Origin: JBOHTO01 sp050733695
GTDB taxonomy: Bacteria; Gemmatimonadota; Gemmatimonadetes; Gemmatimonadales; Gemmatimonadaceae
Reading direction: 5' to 3'
NCBI GenBank assembly: GCA_050733695.1
Contig: JBOHTO010000183.1
Span: 1-14,295, forward strand
Length of the DNA stretch: 14,295 nt
Shown: piece after piece, positions 7,228 through 14,295 of the stretch
Layout of the letters: every line of letters begins with the position of its first letter
Position numbering within the stretch: position 1 is the stretch's first letter
Made by a program: the position numbers and the translations under genes
Notes under the pieces: model-generated
What the model was told of the DNA's origin: nothing
What the model saw: the letters and a program-made list of their open reading frames with translations, nothing else
Databases searched by the model: none

Positions 7228-9336
7228 TCACGATCGACACTCCGCCGATTCACGTCCTGACGCTCCACTCGTTCCTCCCGCAGCCAGTTCGGGTTCCGGA
7301 CCGGTGCCCGAATCGCCTTGGTCGCGTATCGGTCCGGCGTGCTTCCACGATCTCGATAGCCAATCGGCCATGACAGCAACCCGGAAAAGCTGCTGAGCGT
7401 CGGCAGCTCGCCAAGCCTGCCCCTTTTCGCTTCGGTATCGACGCTCGATCGCGGCGAGCGAGGCAGGGTCCACGTATCTCGCAAGCCCCTGCGCGTGCAG
7501 CCTCCCGCCATTGCGAGCCTGGAGATCCGCTGTGCGCAGCCCCCGGTCGAAGTTGCACGCGAGGTTGCCCTTGGTGCTTCGCCACTGGATATCAGCGGGC
7601 AGGTAGCCCTCCATCGCGCGCCGGAAGAGCGCGCGCGGCCACCCTCCGGCGAACTTCTTGTCGTCCGGCACGGAGAGGCAGAAGTCGATCAATCGACGGT
7701 CGAAAAAAGGATAGCGTCCCTCGATTCCGAAGGCGCGCGAGCATTTGTCCGCCATCTCGAGTGTGAGTTGGTACACCGGTTGGGAAAGCCCGGCGGCGTG
7801 CATCTCGGGCTCTCCGAGCACGCTCGTGCGTTCCGACTTCTCCGCCTCGCTCTGCATGCGACGCTCGACTCGCACGGCGAACTGACGTCGCAGCAGGGTA
7901 AGCGGCAGCACCCTGCGCCGTCCGATGAGGCGCAATGCCGGGCGCGCGATGGGGAGCAGACCGTGTCGCCACACAGTCGCGCGTGGCGACAGATCGAATC
8001 GACGCACCAGTTCCTTCGCGGCCCGCGCCCACTCGCGAACCGCGCCGCGGCGCGCCAGGTGAGAGAGGTACGGCAGCCCGAAATGCTCGAGAACGCTGTC
8101 GGGGGAGCGACCCCGGTGGGACGCGAATGCCCGAACCTCTCGCTCGAACAGCGACCACTGACCCGACTGCATCAAGCCGTTCAGCCGGCCGAAGCCGTGA
8201 CTGACAACGCTGTCGCCGTCAAAGCCGTCGAGGAGAATACCCACACCGGCATCCCGTGCGGCTGCGTAGATCCCCCAATGCAGATACAGATTGGGAGCAG
8301 AGAACGGCTCATCGAGGTGCCACAGAATGCACCGCGTATCGTCGAGCGGGCGAAGGAGATCGCCACGGATAAAGTGCGGGGTGACTCCGCCACCGCGGAC
8401 GACGCTCTCGATGTACGCTCTTTCGTCGATCAGGCGTAGATCACTCTCCGGGAGCCCCGGAAACACGAGCGAGAATGCGTGCAGCGGCGACTCGGGGTCC
8501 GAGCCCCGTGCGTGGCGGGCCATGCAGACCACCGAGGAGGAATCGAGTCCTCCGCTGAGCGTCGCGCCGACTGCCAGATTGCTTCGGAGACGGACGCGCA
8601 CGGCAGTATCGAGCAGTTCGCGGAACGCTTCTGCGTACTGGTCATCTGTCGAGTAGCGGATTTCGGCCCCGACCTCGGCCCGCCAATACGTCTCGCATAC
8701 CGATCTGCCCCGATGTACTACCATCGTCTGAGCCGCCGGCAGGCGCGATATCCCGGTATAGAGCGTCGCTGTCCGATCGTCGTGAAGGGCAGCAATGTGC
8801 AGCGCGACCTGCTCATCATCGATCTGGTCCGGAACACCGGGGCAGCGGAAGAGTGCCTTTATCTCCGACGCGAAGGCGAACAATCGATTGGAGAGGAAAA
8901 AATAGAACGGCCTGACCCCCATCGGATCGCGGGCACAGAATATCGCCTGGGAACGCTGATCCCAGACAGCGAAGGCGAAGTCACCGATGAGCCGGTGCGC
9001 GCACTCGCGACCCCAGCGCGCATACGCGCGCAGAATGAGTTCGGCGTCACCGGGCGGGGGCGTCTCGCCAGGGGCGAGCGCGCGGGTTAGCTCGGCGCGA
9101 TTGTCGATGCGTGCATCGGCGACGAGAATCAGGCCGGCCTGGTGAACCAGCGGCTGCCTTTCGCGAACCGATTCCGCCGTGGTATGGGACGCGCGATGCC
9201 CCAGGGCCACCGGGCCGTCTGCCCAGACTCCCGCCGCCTCCGTGCCGCGGTGCGCGACAGCGGCCGACATCGCACTGAGCACTTCTGCGCTCGCCGGTCG
9301 ACCGTCGAAATGAAGCACGCCCACTATTGCACTCAA
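7228..9336 (-). CDS. lasso peptide cyclase, asparagine-synthetase-like (C protein)
   Basis: An ATP-dependent macrolactam synthetase (702 residues) that adenylates an Asp/Glu side chain of the precursor and joins it to the new N-terminus. The N-terminal glutaminase-like domain begins SAIVGVLHFDG, with HRGTEAAG, LGHR and RDPMGVRPFYF following. The ATP-pyrophosphatase motif SGGLDSSS starts at 261, and LLDGFDGDSVVSHG replaces the usual GGDE segment. The nucleophilic Cys of true asparagine synthetases (MCG) is absent: the start reads MSA, so no glutamine hydrolysis is expected, as in McjC-type enzymes. The TTG at 9336 is chosen because homology starts there and GGGGG lies 6 bases upstream. The frame stays open to another TTG at 9507, adding 57 residues without family resemblance. 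It ends 96 bases before the precursor GTG. Confidence 0.93.
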   Translation of the reverse strand: MSAIVGVLHFDGRPASAEVLSAMSAAVAHRGTEAAGVWADGPVALGHRASHTTAESVRERQPLVHQAGLILVADARIDNRAELTRALAPGETPPPGDAELILRAYARWGRECAHRLIGDFAFAVWDQRSQAIFCARDPMGVRPFYFFLSNRLFAFASEIKALFRCPGVPDQIDDEQVALHIAALHDDRTATLYTGISRLPAAQTMVVHRGRSVCETYWRAEVGAEIRYSTDDQYAEAFRELLDTAVRVRLRSNLAVGATLSGGLDSSSVVCMARHARGSDPESPLHAFSLVFPGLPESDLRLIDERAYIESVVRGGGVTPHFIRGDLLRPLDDTRCILWHLDEPFSAPNLYLHWGIYAAARDAGVGILLDGFDGDSVVSHGFGRLNGLMQSGQWSLFEREVRAFASHRGRSPDSVLEHFGLPYLSHLARRGAVREWARAAKELVRRFDLSPRATVWRHGLLPIARPALRLIGRRRVLPLTLLRRQFAVRVERRMQSEAEKSERTSVLGEPEMHAAGLSQPVYQLTLEMADKCSRAFGIEGRYPFFDRRLIDFCLSVPDDKKFAGGWPRALFRRAMEGYLPADIQWRSTKGNLACNFDRGLRTADLQARNGGRLHAQGLARYVDPASLAAIERRYRSEKGQAWRAADAQQLFRVAVMADWLSRSWKHAGPIRDQGDSGTGPEPELAAGGTSGASGRESAECRS

Positions 9337-9796
9337 GGGGAACCCCCGGCACCCGTGGTGTCGCTGGACTGCATCGCCAGACAGTCGAATCCGGGCGACC
9401 GGGTAGACACGACCCGGCGCCCCGAACACGGGGTCTCGGAAATCACGGTCGACATGGTTCCGCACGGTGGCAGGGGACAGGAGCCCGGACGCGCCAAGGC
9501 GGGGCAAGAAGAAATCCAGTTTACCACACCCCGGGCAGGGGGCGCGTCAAGTCGCGCGGACGACCGGGGCCGCGTGGACGCCGACCGTTCGGCACCTCGC
9601 GCGGAAGGGCGGAACTCCCTGCCACAAACGGACGTACGCGCCGCGCGCGGCCGCATACCCACACGCACTCTCGGCCATTCGCTGCTTCGCGTTCGGCGGC
9701 GTTTCCTGCCGCATACGCCCGCACGTGTGGGCCGGGCGCAACACACAGTCGTGAAGCGACAACGGTGCGTGGGCCGCCAGCCGACCTGGAGAGGCG
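9337..9796. other. intergenic region upstream of the lasso cyclase
   Basis: This 460-base gap, the longest in the window, contains no supported gene: the open frames on both strands lack motifs, and no second precursor is seen on the minus strand. It holds small inverted repeats (CCGGGT/ACCCGG at 9399-9417, with CCCCG/CGGGG close after) in what would be the cyclase 5' leader. A separate promoter for the lasso operon is likely here, given the length of the gap. Confidence 0.4.
9518..9550 (-). promoter_or_regulatory. weak candidate promoter for the lasso operon
   Basis: On the minus strand an extended -10-like TGGTAAACT (9526-9518) lies in the cyclase upstream gap, with TTGACG at 9550-9545. 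The spacer of 21 bases is too long for a standard sigma-70 promoter, so only the extended -10 supports it. It would give a leader of about 170 bases before the TTG at 9336. Confidence 0.2.
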
Positions 9797-11014
9797 CTAC
9801 ATCCCGTTTCGTAACGACGCCGCCTCCGGATGCTGTGCACCGCCGAGTATGGCGCGCAGGTAGCGGGTCCACTGGGGAACGAGACCCATCTGGCGGGTGA
9901 GCGTCGTCCGGGCCCTGGCGGTTCGCGATGCTCGCGCTCTCGCTGGCAGGAAGCCGTGCGCCTGATTCCACGGGCGGGCGCGCCCGTGCCCACTCCATCG
10001 CGGAAGTACTGCAGCATTCCAGACGGCCCTGTCCAGGCGTGCGGACGGACACACGACATCGGATGCGAAGAGGTGCAGCGCGAAATGCCGGGCAATCCGG
10101 GTCCGGAACACCTCTGGCATTGGTGTCTCGAGTGCCGAGAGAACGTGGTCCGGAACCGGGATGGCTGCGAGATCACGAGCCAGGCGCAGCGTCCAGTAGC
10201 AGCACGTCGACCCTCGCGCTTCGATTGCCCGCGGAACGAACTCGTCCCAAAGCTGCGGCCGACCACCGGCGAGACGGGCGATGTCGCGCAGTGTTCGCCA
10301 TCCGCCCTTTCTCATGCCGTGAGACCACGCGAAGTGAAGGCAGGTGTGAAGCAGGAGCACTGAGTGCTGCGGCACACCGACCGTGCAGCCGCCGACATCG
10401 ACAGGATAGGCCCGTCGCCGGACAGCATCTGCCGAAAGCTCGAAGGGATGGCCCGGGATGAACAGACCGGTGTGAAGCTCGAGCTGCATCCCGGTGCCTG
10501 TCGCATCGACCAGCGGAACGGCGTGATGGTGGGACAGGTAGGCACCATCCGGCGCTGCTCCGGGACTCCGGACCCAGTCAACGCCCAGGGCGATGCGTTG
10601 AGCCTCTTCGATCCGGCCGGATTCGACCAGGAGATCGAAATCGGCCATGGGCCGTTCGGCGAACGATCCGTACGCCGCGTGGACAACCGCGGCGCCTTTC
10701 AGGAGGACAACGTGAATCCCTCCGCGCGCCAACGCGTGGATGGTCTCGCGCAGTCTGCCCTCGGCTCGCAGCAGCTCGAATTCGGAGACCATTGCGGCAC
10801 GACGGATGTGCTCGACAGCCGGCTCCGGTACATCGCATCCGAGTCGCTGAACGCAACGCCAGATGATGGGCATCGCTCTATCGGCGCGAGCGAACGCGCA
10901 GAGTGCGGCCCAGTCGAACGGTCGCTCCAGGATCTCGAGCAGTGCCGAATCGTTCGCGGGGCCGGCGGCGGTCAGCGCGAGAAACTCTGCCTCGGGACAG
11001 AGCAGCGCTCGCAC
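9797..11014 (-). CDS. nucleotidyltransferase family protein (PF14907-like), probable RiPP tailoring enzyme
   Basis: A 405-residue member of the uncharacterised nucleotidyltransferase group that recurs in lasso and related asparagine-synthetase clusters, often with an HPr-like kinase. The signature is LLKG at 104-107 followed by RPMADFDLLV at 121-130, where Asp125 and Asp127 are the probable metal-binding pair. Later come HHHAVPLVD and LELHTGL, typical of the family. The start is a GTG at 11014, only 4 bases past the wecB stop, with GGAG 11 bases upstream, so co-transcription with wecB is likely. What it transfers is unknown; the neighbourhood suggests the peptide or its phosphoserine as acceptor. 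The C-terminal 70 residues are Arg/Ala rich. Confidence 0.85.
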   Translation of the reverse strand: MRALLCPEAEFLALTAAGPANDSALLEILERPFDWAALCAFARADRAMPIIWRCVQRLGCDVPEPAVEHIRRAAMVSEFELLRAEGRLRETIHALARGGIHVVLLKGAAVVHAAYGSFAERPMADFDLLVESGRIEEAQRIALGVDWVRSPGAAPDGAYLSHHHAVPLVDATGTGMQLELHTGLFIPGHPFELSADAVRRRAYPVDVGGCTVGVPQHSVLLLHTCLHFAWSHGMRKGGWRTLRDIARLAGGRPQLWDEFVPRAIEARGSTCCYWTLRLARDLAAIPVPDHVLSALETPMPEVFRTRIARHFALHLFASDVVCPSARLDRAVWNAAVLPRWSGHGRARPWNQAHGFLPARARASRTARARTTLTRQMGLVPQWTRYLRAILGGAQHPEAASLRNGM

Positions 11015-11018
11015 GGTG

Positions 11019-12092
11019 TCAACCGCTCCGCGCCAGCAGGGCGCGAACGATCCGCTCTCCAGCTCGCCCGTCCCACCCCTCGGGCCTGGGCGGGGAGTCG
11101 GGGCGCGTGAGATTCTTCACGAGCCCGGGAAGGGTCGCTGGATCCGGCGCAAGCTGGTTCGTCCCCTCGGCGATCGTCACTGGCCGCTCGGTGTTTTCGC
11201 GCACTGTGAGGCATGGCACACCAAGCGCAGTCGTTTCCTCCTGGAGCCCGCCGGAATCGGTGATCACACCGTAGGCCCCCGCGACGAGGTCGAGCATCTC
11301 GAGATAGCCCACCGGGGCCAGCGTCCGCACCCGCGAGAAGCGAAGTCCCGAAGCAGCCACCCGCGCCGCGGTGCGCGGGTGCATCGGGAAGACGACGGGC
11401 CGTTCCTCGGCCACCGCTTCGAGCGCCTGCACGAGTCCCGCCAGGCGAGCCGGCACGTCGACGTTCGAGGGCCGGTGGAGCGTAACGATGACAGCGTCGC
11501 CATTCACTCCCAGTGCCGACCGGGACCGCGTCCGCCGCGCCGCTGGGAGCGCGTGGAAGAGCGAATCGATCATGACATTCCCGACGAACACGATCTCCTC
11601 GGCCGGCTCCCCTTCCCCACGGAGTGCCTCGTCGGCGTCCCGCGACGGGGTCAGGAGCAGGTCAGCAAGCCGATCGGTCACGAGTCGGTTGATCTCCTCC
11701 GGCATCGTCCGGTCGTGAGAGCGGAGGCCCGCCTCCACATGCGCCGTCCTGAGCCCCAGCTTGACGGCTACGAGCGCGGCGGCAACGGTGGAGTTCACGT
11801 CGCCATACAGCACGACCCAGTCCGGCCGCTCACGCTCCAGAACGGGTTCGATTCGCTCCATGATCCGTGCGGTCTGCTGCGCGTGGCTCGCCGAACCGAC
11901 GTCGAGGTTGATGTCGGGCGCCGGGATGCCGAGATCGCGAAAGAAGCTCCCCGACAGGCCCTGGTCGTAATGCTGGCCGGTGTGGACCACAACCTGCACG
12001 AGGCCCGCCACCGCGCGACCGGCGCGGTGCACCGGGGCGAGCTTGGGCAAGTTCGGGCGGGCGCCCACGACGTGGAGAAGCTTCACCTTCAT
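11019..12092 (-). CDS. wecB: UDP-N-acetylglucosamine 2-epimerase (non-hydrolysing)
   Basis: Converts UDP-GlcNAc to UDP-ManNAc in the cytoplasm for polysaccharide synthesis. The 357 residues match the family length. Family motifs are GARPN (10-14), HTGQHYD (37-43), GDVNST (97-102) with Asp98, HVEAGLRS (118-125) with Glu120, PEEINR (131-136), TLHRPSN with His206, and later TDSGGLQEE and TERPVT. Two signatures differ slightly from the norm: GARPNLPKLAP, and HRPSN in place of HRxEN. The ATG at 12092 has a GAGGG just upstream. The next gene starts 4 bases after its stop, making this the first visible gene of the leftward transcript. An enzyme of this type usually works with a UDP-ManNAc dehydrogenase or a transferase, neither of which is in the window. 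Confidence 0.95.
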   Translation of the reverse strand: MKVKLLHVVGARPNLPKLAPVHRAGRAVAGLVQVVVHTGQHYDQGLSGSFFRDLGIPAPDINLDVGSASHAQQTARIMERIEPVLERERPDWVVLYGDVNSTVAAALVAVKLGLRTAHVEAGLRSHDRTMPEEINRLVTDRLADLLLTPSRDADEALRGEGEPAEEIVFVGNVMIDSLFHALPAARRTRSRSALGVNGDAVIVTLHRPSNVDVPARLAGLVQALEAVAEERPVVFPMHPRTAARVAASGLRFSRVRTLAPVGYLEMLDLVAGAYGVITDSGGLQEETTALGVPCLTVRENTERPVTIAEGTNQLAPDPATLPGLVKNLTRPDSPPRPEGWDGRAGERIVRALLARSG

Positions 12093-12301
12093 GAACCCTC
12101 ACGGGCAGCGGGAGCAACGCTAACTGACGATATGGTGCGAGTCGACGCTCCGAGGAACAGCGGGCAAACGGGAACGCAAGAGCCATGTCAGCAACTCATC
12201 CACGTCATGTCGTTGACATCCATGGCATTAGCGGATTCGGGCGAGGCGCGAGGCAACGGCGTGTTGCGTCCGTGCTACGAACGCGACTGCGCTGCGGGCG
12301 C

Positions 12302-12313
12302 GGTCCGCGGACC
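12302..12313. promoter_or_regulatory. 12-bp perfect palindrome in the divergent intergenic region
   Basis: GGTCCGCGGACC lies 38 bases before the SGNH hydrolase ATG, in the 259-base gap between divergent wecB and the hydrolase gene. It could be an operator for a dimeric regulator. A TTGACA at 12213-12218 on the plus strand is nearby, but no good -10 follows at 17 bases. Confidence 0.25.
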
Positions 12314-12351
12314 CTGGAGACCCGCAGGTTGAGCGTGACATTGCTCGCGAC

Positions 12352-13593
12352 ATGAGCAACGATTCGGGTGCCGGCGGGATGCGGCGGCTGTTGCGGCTGG
12401 TGCGCGACGGCTGGCTCATCGCTGGCATAGTCGTGGTCCTGTTGATCGGTCTGGAACTGGCGTACCGGGCGCAGGGTGCACTGCGAAACCGGGCGGCCGG
12501 GACCAGAACCGAAGCAGTGTTCTTCGATCACAAGTCGCCGTGGTTGGACGATTACCTCCTGGAGCAGAGTCGCTCCGAAAAGCTTCGATGGAAATCGTAC
12601 ACCTACTTTCGGCGGCAGCCGTTCCGCGGAGCGTACATCAACGTCGATTCCACGGGCCATAGAGTCACCAGGCAGGAGCGCGCTTCGGAACCTGTCCGGG
12701 AGGTTTTCTTTTTCGGTGGATCGACGATGTTCGGCGCGTTTCAGCGCGATTCTGCCACGATTCCCTCTCTTGTAGCTCGCCGACTTCGCGATCACGGGAT
12801 TCACGACGTCGCGATCACGAACTTCGGAGAGACTGGATACGTCTCGACGCAGGAGGTAATCGAACTCCTGCTTCAGTTGCGTTCGGGGAAGCGTCCGGCT
12901 GCAGTTGTGTTCTACGACGGAATCAATGACGTGTACTCGACCGTGCAGAACGGAATTGCAGGCCTCCCCCAGAACGAAGTCAACCGCGCGCGCGACTTCC
13001 GCCTGGGCAGACAGGTATTCAACTGGCGGCATGATGTCGCGGCGGAGCTGGCGGCGCTTGCGGCCATTGGACAGATGGCCGTTGGCCGCGTGGAACTGGT
13101 TGATCGTCTGCGACAATCGACAGGCCCTTCACGAGACAGGCGACACTCGGTCGACTCAATGAGTCGAAATCTTGTCGAGTCGTACGGGGCCACGGCCGAG
13201 CTTGTTGGCGCCCTCGCCCGATCATATGGCTTCCGCGCGCTGTTCGTCTGGCAACCCACCGTTCACGGAACGAGCAAACCAATGACGGCCGGCGAGCATA
13301 CGATCCTCCAGTCGATCCTGAGGGATCCGCATCAATCGCTCGTGAGGAGCATGCATCTTCGCGTTCCCGCCATGCTGGACTCCAGGATGATTCATGTGGA
13401 TGGGATCAGCTTTCTCAACCTTGCCCGAGTGTTTGCGGAGGATTCGGCGCAGGTTTTCGTGGATCAGATAGGACATACCAACGAACGGGCGAACGGCGCG
13501 ATCGCCGCGGCCCTCCTGCCAAGGCTGGCAGAGCTGTTGTCGCATGATCGTGGTTCAGCAGTCAAACGACCCGCGGCTCGGGTAGTGGAATGA
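12352..13593 (+). CDS. membrane-anchored SGNH/GDSL-type hydrolase
   Basis: A 413-residue protein with one N-terminal membrane segment (about 19-37, WLIAGIVVVLLIGLELAY) after a basic stretch, so the catalytic part probably lies outside the cytoplasmic membrane. The SGNH blocks are visible: FFGGSTMFG with Ser124, NFGETG with Asn157, VVFYDGINDV with Asn192, and VDQIGHTN with Asp371 and His375. Such proteins in polysaccharide loci often act as O-acetyl esterases or acyl/acetyl transfer partners; the substrate is not known. The ATG at 12352 lacks a clear ribosome site, and the ATG at 12379 (MRRLLRL), preceded by GGCGGG, is an alternative start. It is the only plus-strand gene and its 3' end overlaps the convergent methyltransferase gene by 32 bases. 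Confidence 0.85.
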   Translation: MSNDSGAGGMRRLLRLVRDGWLIAGIVVVLLIGLELAYRAQGALRNRAAGTRTEAVFFDHKSPWLDDYLLEQSRSEKLRWKSYTYFRRQPFRGAYINVDSTGHRVTRQERASEPVREVFFFGGSTMFGAFQRDSATIPSLVARRLRDHGIHDVAITNFGETGYVSTQEVIELLLQLRSGKRPAAVVFYDGINDVYSTVQNGIAGLPQNEVNRARDFRLGRQVFNWRHDVAAELAALAAIGQMAVGRVELVDRLRQSTGPSRDRRHSVDSMSRNLVESYGATAELVGALARSYGFRALFVWQPTVHGTSKPMTAGEHTILQSILRDPHQSLVRSMHLRVPAMLDSRMIHVDGISFLNLARVFAEDSAQVFVDQIGHTNERANGAIAAALLPRLAELLSHDRGSAVKRPAARVVE

Positions 13594-14295
13594 CGAAGCG
13601 GCCACCTCTGGAGCGATACTCCTCCTGCTGGGCGAGAATCTCGTCGGCGAAGTTCCACGTCAGGAGCAGCACGTAGTCAGGGCGCGCCTCGAGGAGGTGC
13701 TCCGGAGGGAGGATTTCCAGTGCCGTGCCCGGCGTGAATCGCCCCTGCTTGAGGCGGCTGCGGTCGACGACGAAATCGAGCACGTGGGGACCGAAATCCA
13801 CGTAGTTGAGCAGCGTGCTTCCCTTCGCCGACGCGCCGTACGCGGCGACGCGATGGCCGCGTTCCTTGAGACCGACGACCAGCGCCCGGAGTCGGTCGGC
13901 GAGGGCAGCGACATCCGTGGCGAACAGGTTGTACAGCTCCCGATCATGCAGGCCGCGGGCGCGCTCGTCCTCGATCAGGGCCTCCACGCGTCGGCGTCCC
14001 TGTGCCTCCGCTCGCCTGGCAGCGGTGACGCGCAGCGTGCCGCCGTGGATCGGCAGCCGCCGCACATCGGTGAACACGAGTCCGTGCCGCCGCAGCAGTG
14101 CGTCGATGGCGCCCGCGGAGAAGTAGCACAGATGCTCGTGATAGATCGTATCGAACTCGAGATTCGCGAGCAGGTCCCCGATGTACGGAAACTCGAAGCG
14201 CGCGATTCCATCCGGCCGCAGGAGCGCGGCGACCCCCGCGACGAATCCGTTGAGGTCGGAAACGTGCGCCAGCACGTTGTTGGCGAGGATCACGT
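13562..14295 (-). CDS. class I SAM-dependent (sugar) C-methyltransferase, C-terminal part
   Basis: The 3' part of a gene that runs off the right edge, so the zinc-binding N-terminal domain and SAM motif I are not seen. The visible 244 residues begin in the SAM domain (ILANNVLAHVSDL, then LRPDGIARFEFPY), continue through YHEHLCYFS, a hallmark of NovU/TylCIII-type sugar C-methyltransferases, and end in the C-terminal Rossmann-like domain with RVAAYGASAKGSTLLNY and DYVLLLTWNFADEI. Members methylate deoxysugar nucleotides, or act in capsule and O-antigen synthesis. The first codon at the edge reads GTG but is internal. The stop overlaps the end of the convergent SGNH hydrolase gene by 32 bases. 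Confidence 0.9.
   Translation of the reverse strand, partial: VILANNVLAHVSDLNGFVAGVAALLRPDGIARFEFPYIGDLLANLEFDTIYHEHLCYFSAGAIDALLRRHGLVFTDVRRLPIHGGTLRVTAARRAEAQGRRRVEALIEDERARGLHDRELYNLFATDVAALADRLRALVVGLKERGHRVAAYGASAKGSTLLNYVDFGPHVLDFVVDRSRLKQGRFTPGTALEILPPEHLLEARPDYVLLLTWNFADEILAQQEEYRSRGGRFVIPLPEPRVV

Noticed and set aside
9337..9507. 57-residue N-terminal extension of the cyclase from the TTG at 9507
   Set aside because: The added residues have no resemblance to the glutaminase-like domain, which normally begins at the protein's first residues.
10863..12332. 489-residue plus-strand frame antisense to wecB
   Set aside because: All conserved WecB motifs are on the minus strand; the plus-strand translation is low in complexity and rich in Arg, Gly and Pro.
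12205..13116. 303-residue minus-strand frame antisense to the SGNH hydrolase
   Set aside because: The plus strand carries the SGNH catalytic blocks in order, while the antisense translation has no domain.

Overview
The window is high in GC, almost entirely coding on the minus strand, and uses several GTG/TTG starts and tightly overlapping genes. This fits a soil- or water-type bacterium with a GC-rich genome. Gemmatimonadota, Acidobacteriota or a GC-rich proteobacterium are all possible, and nothing in the sequence decides between them.

The centre (about 11.0 kb down to 3.1 kb, read leftwards on the minus strand) is a lasso-peptide-type RiPP gene cluster. In order of transcription it holds: a PF14907-type nucleotidyltransferase (9797-11014); an asparagine-synthetase-like cyclase 'C' (7228-9336); a 49-residue precursor 'A' with a GGAGG ribosome site (6982-7131); the transglutaminase-like leader peptidase 'B2' (6346-6807); an HPr-kinase-like peptide kinase (5324-6349); a two-gene ABC-2 exporter (ATPase 4266-5324, permease 3473-4273); and the PqqD-like leader-binding protein 'B1' (3112-3423). 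From B2 to the permease the genes overlap by 1 to 8 bases, so they form one translationally coupled block. Three inverted repeats fill the gap between precursor and B2 and probably set the precursor-to-enzyme ratio.

The cluster sits among surface-polysaccharide genes. Upstream, and only 4 bases from the nucleotidyltransferase, is a UDP-GlcNAc 2-epimerase (wecB, 11019-12092). Downstream is a UDP-hexose(NAc) 4-epimerase (1771-2784). At the right end lie a membrane-anchored SGNH hydrolase (12352-13593, plus strand) and the C-terminal part of a sugar C-methyltransferase-like protein (13562-14295, cut by the window edge). At the left end is a sigma-54 activator without a sensory domain (279-1442).

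Working model: B1 binds the WxxP-containing leader, B2 removes it, C closes the macrolactam, the kinase phosphorylates a serine (the precursor ends in Ser, as in paeninodin-type peptides), the nucleotidyltransferase may modify it further, and the ABC-2 pump exports it. The most interesting feature is the precursor core. Cleavage after the usual Thr(-2) position would need a 10-residue ring, outside the known 7-9 range. Cleavage one residue later would give a Cys1-Asp9 ring with a tail cysteine.
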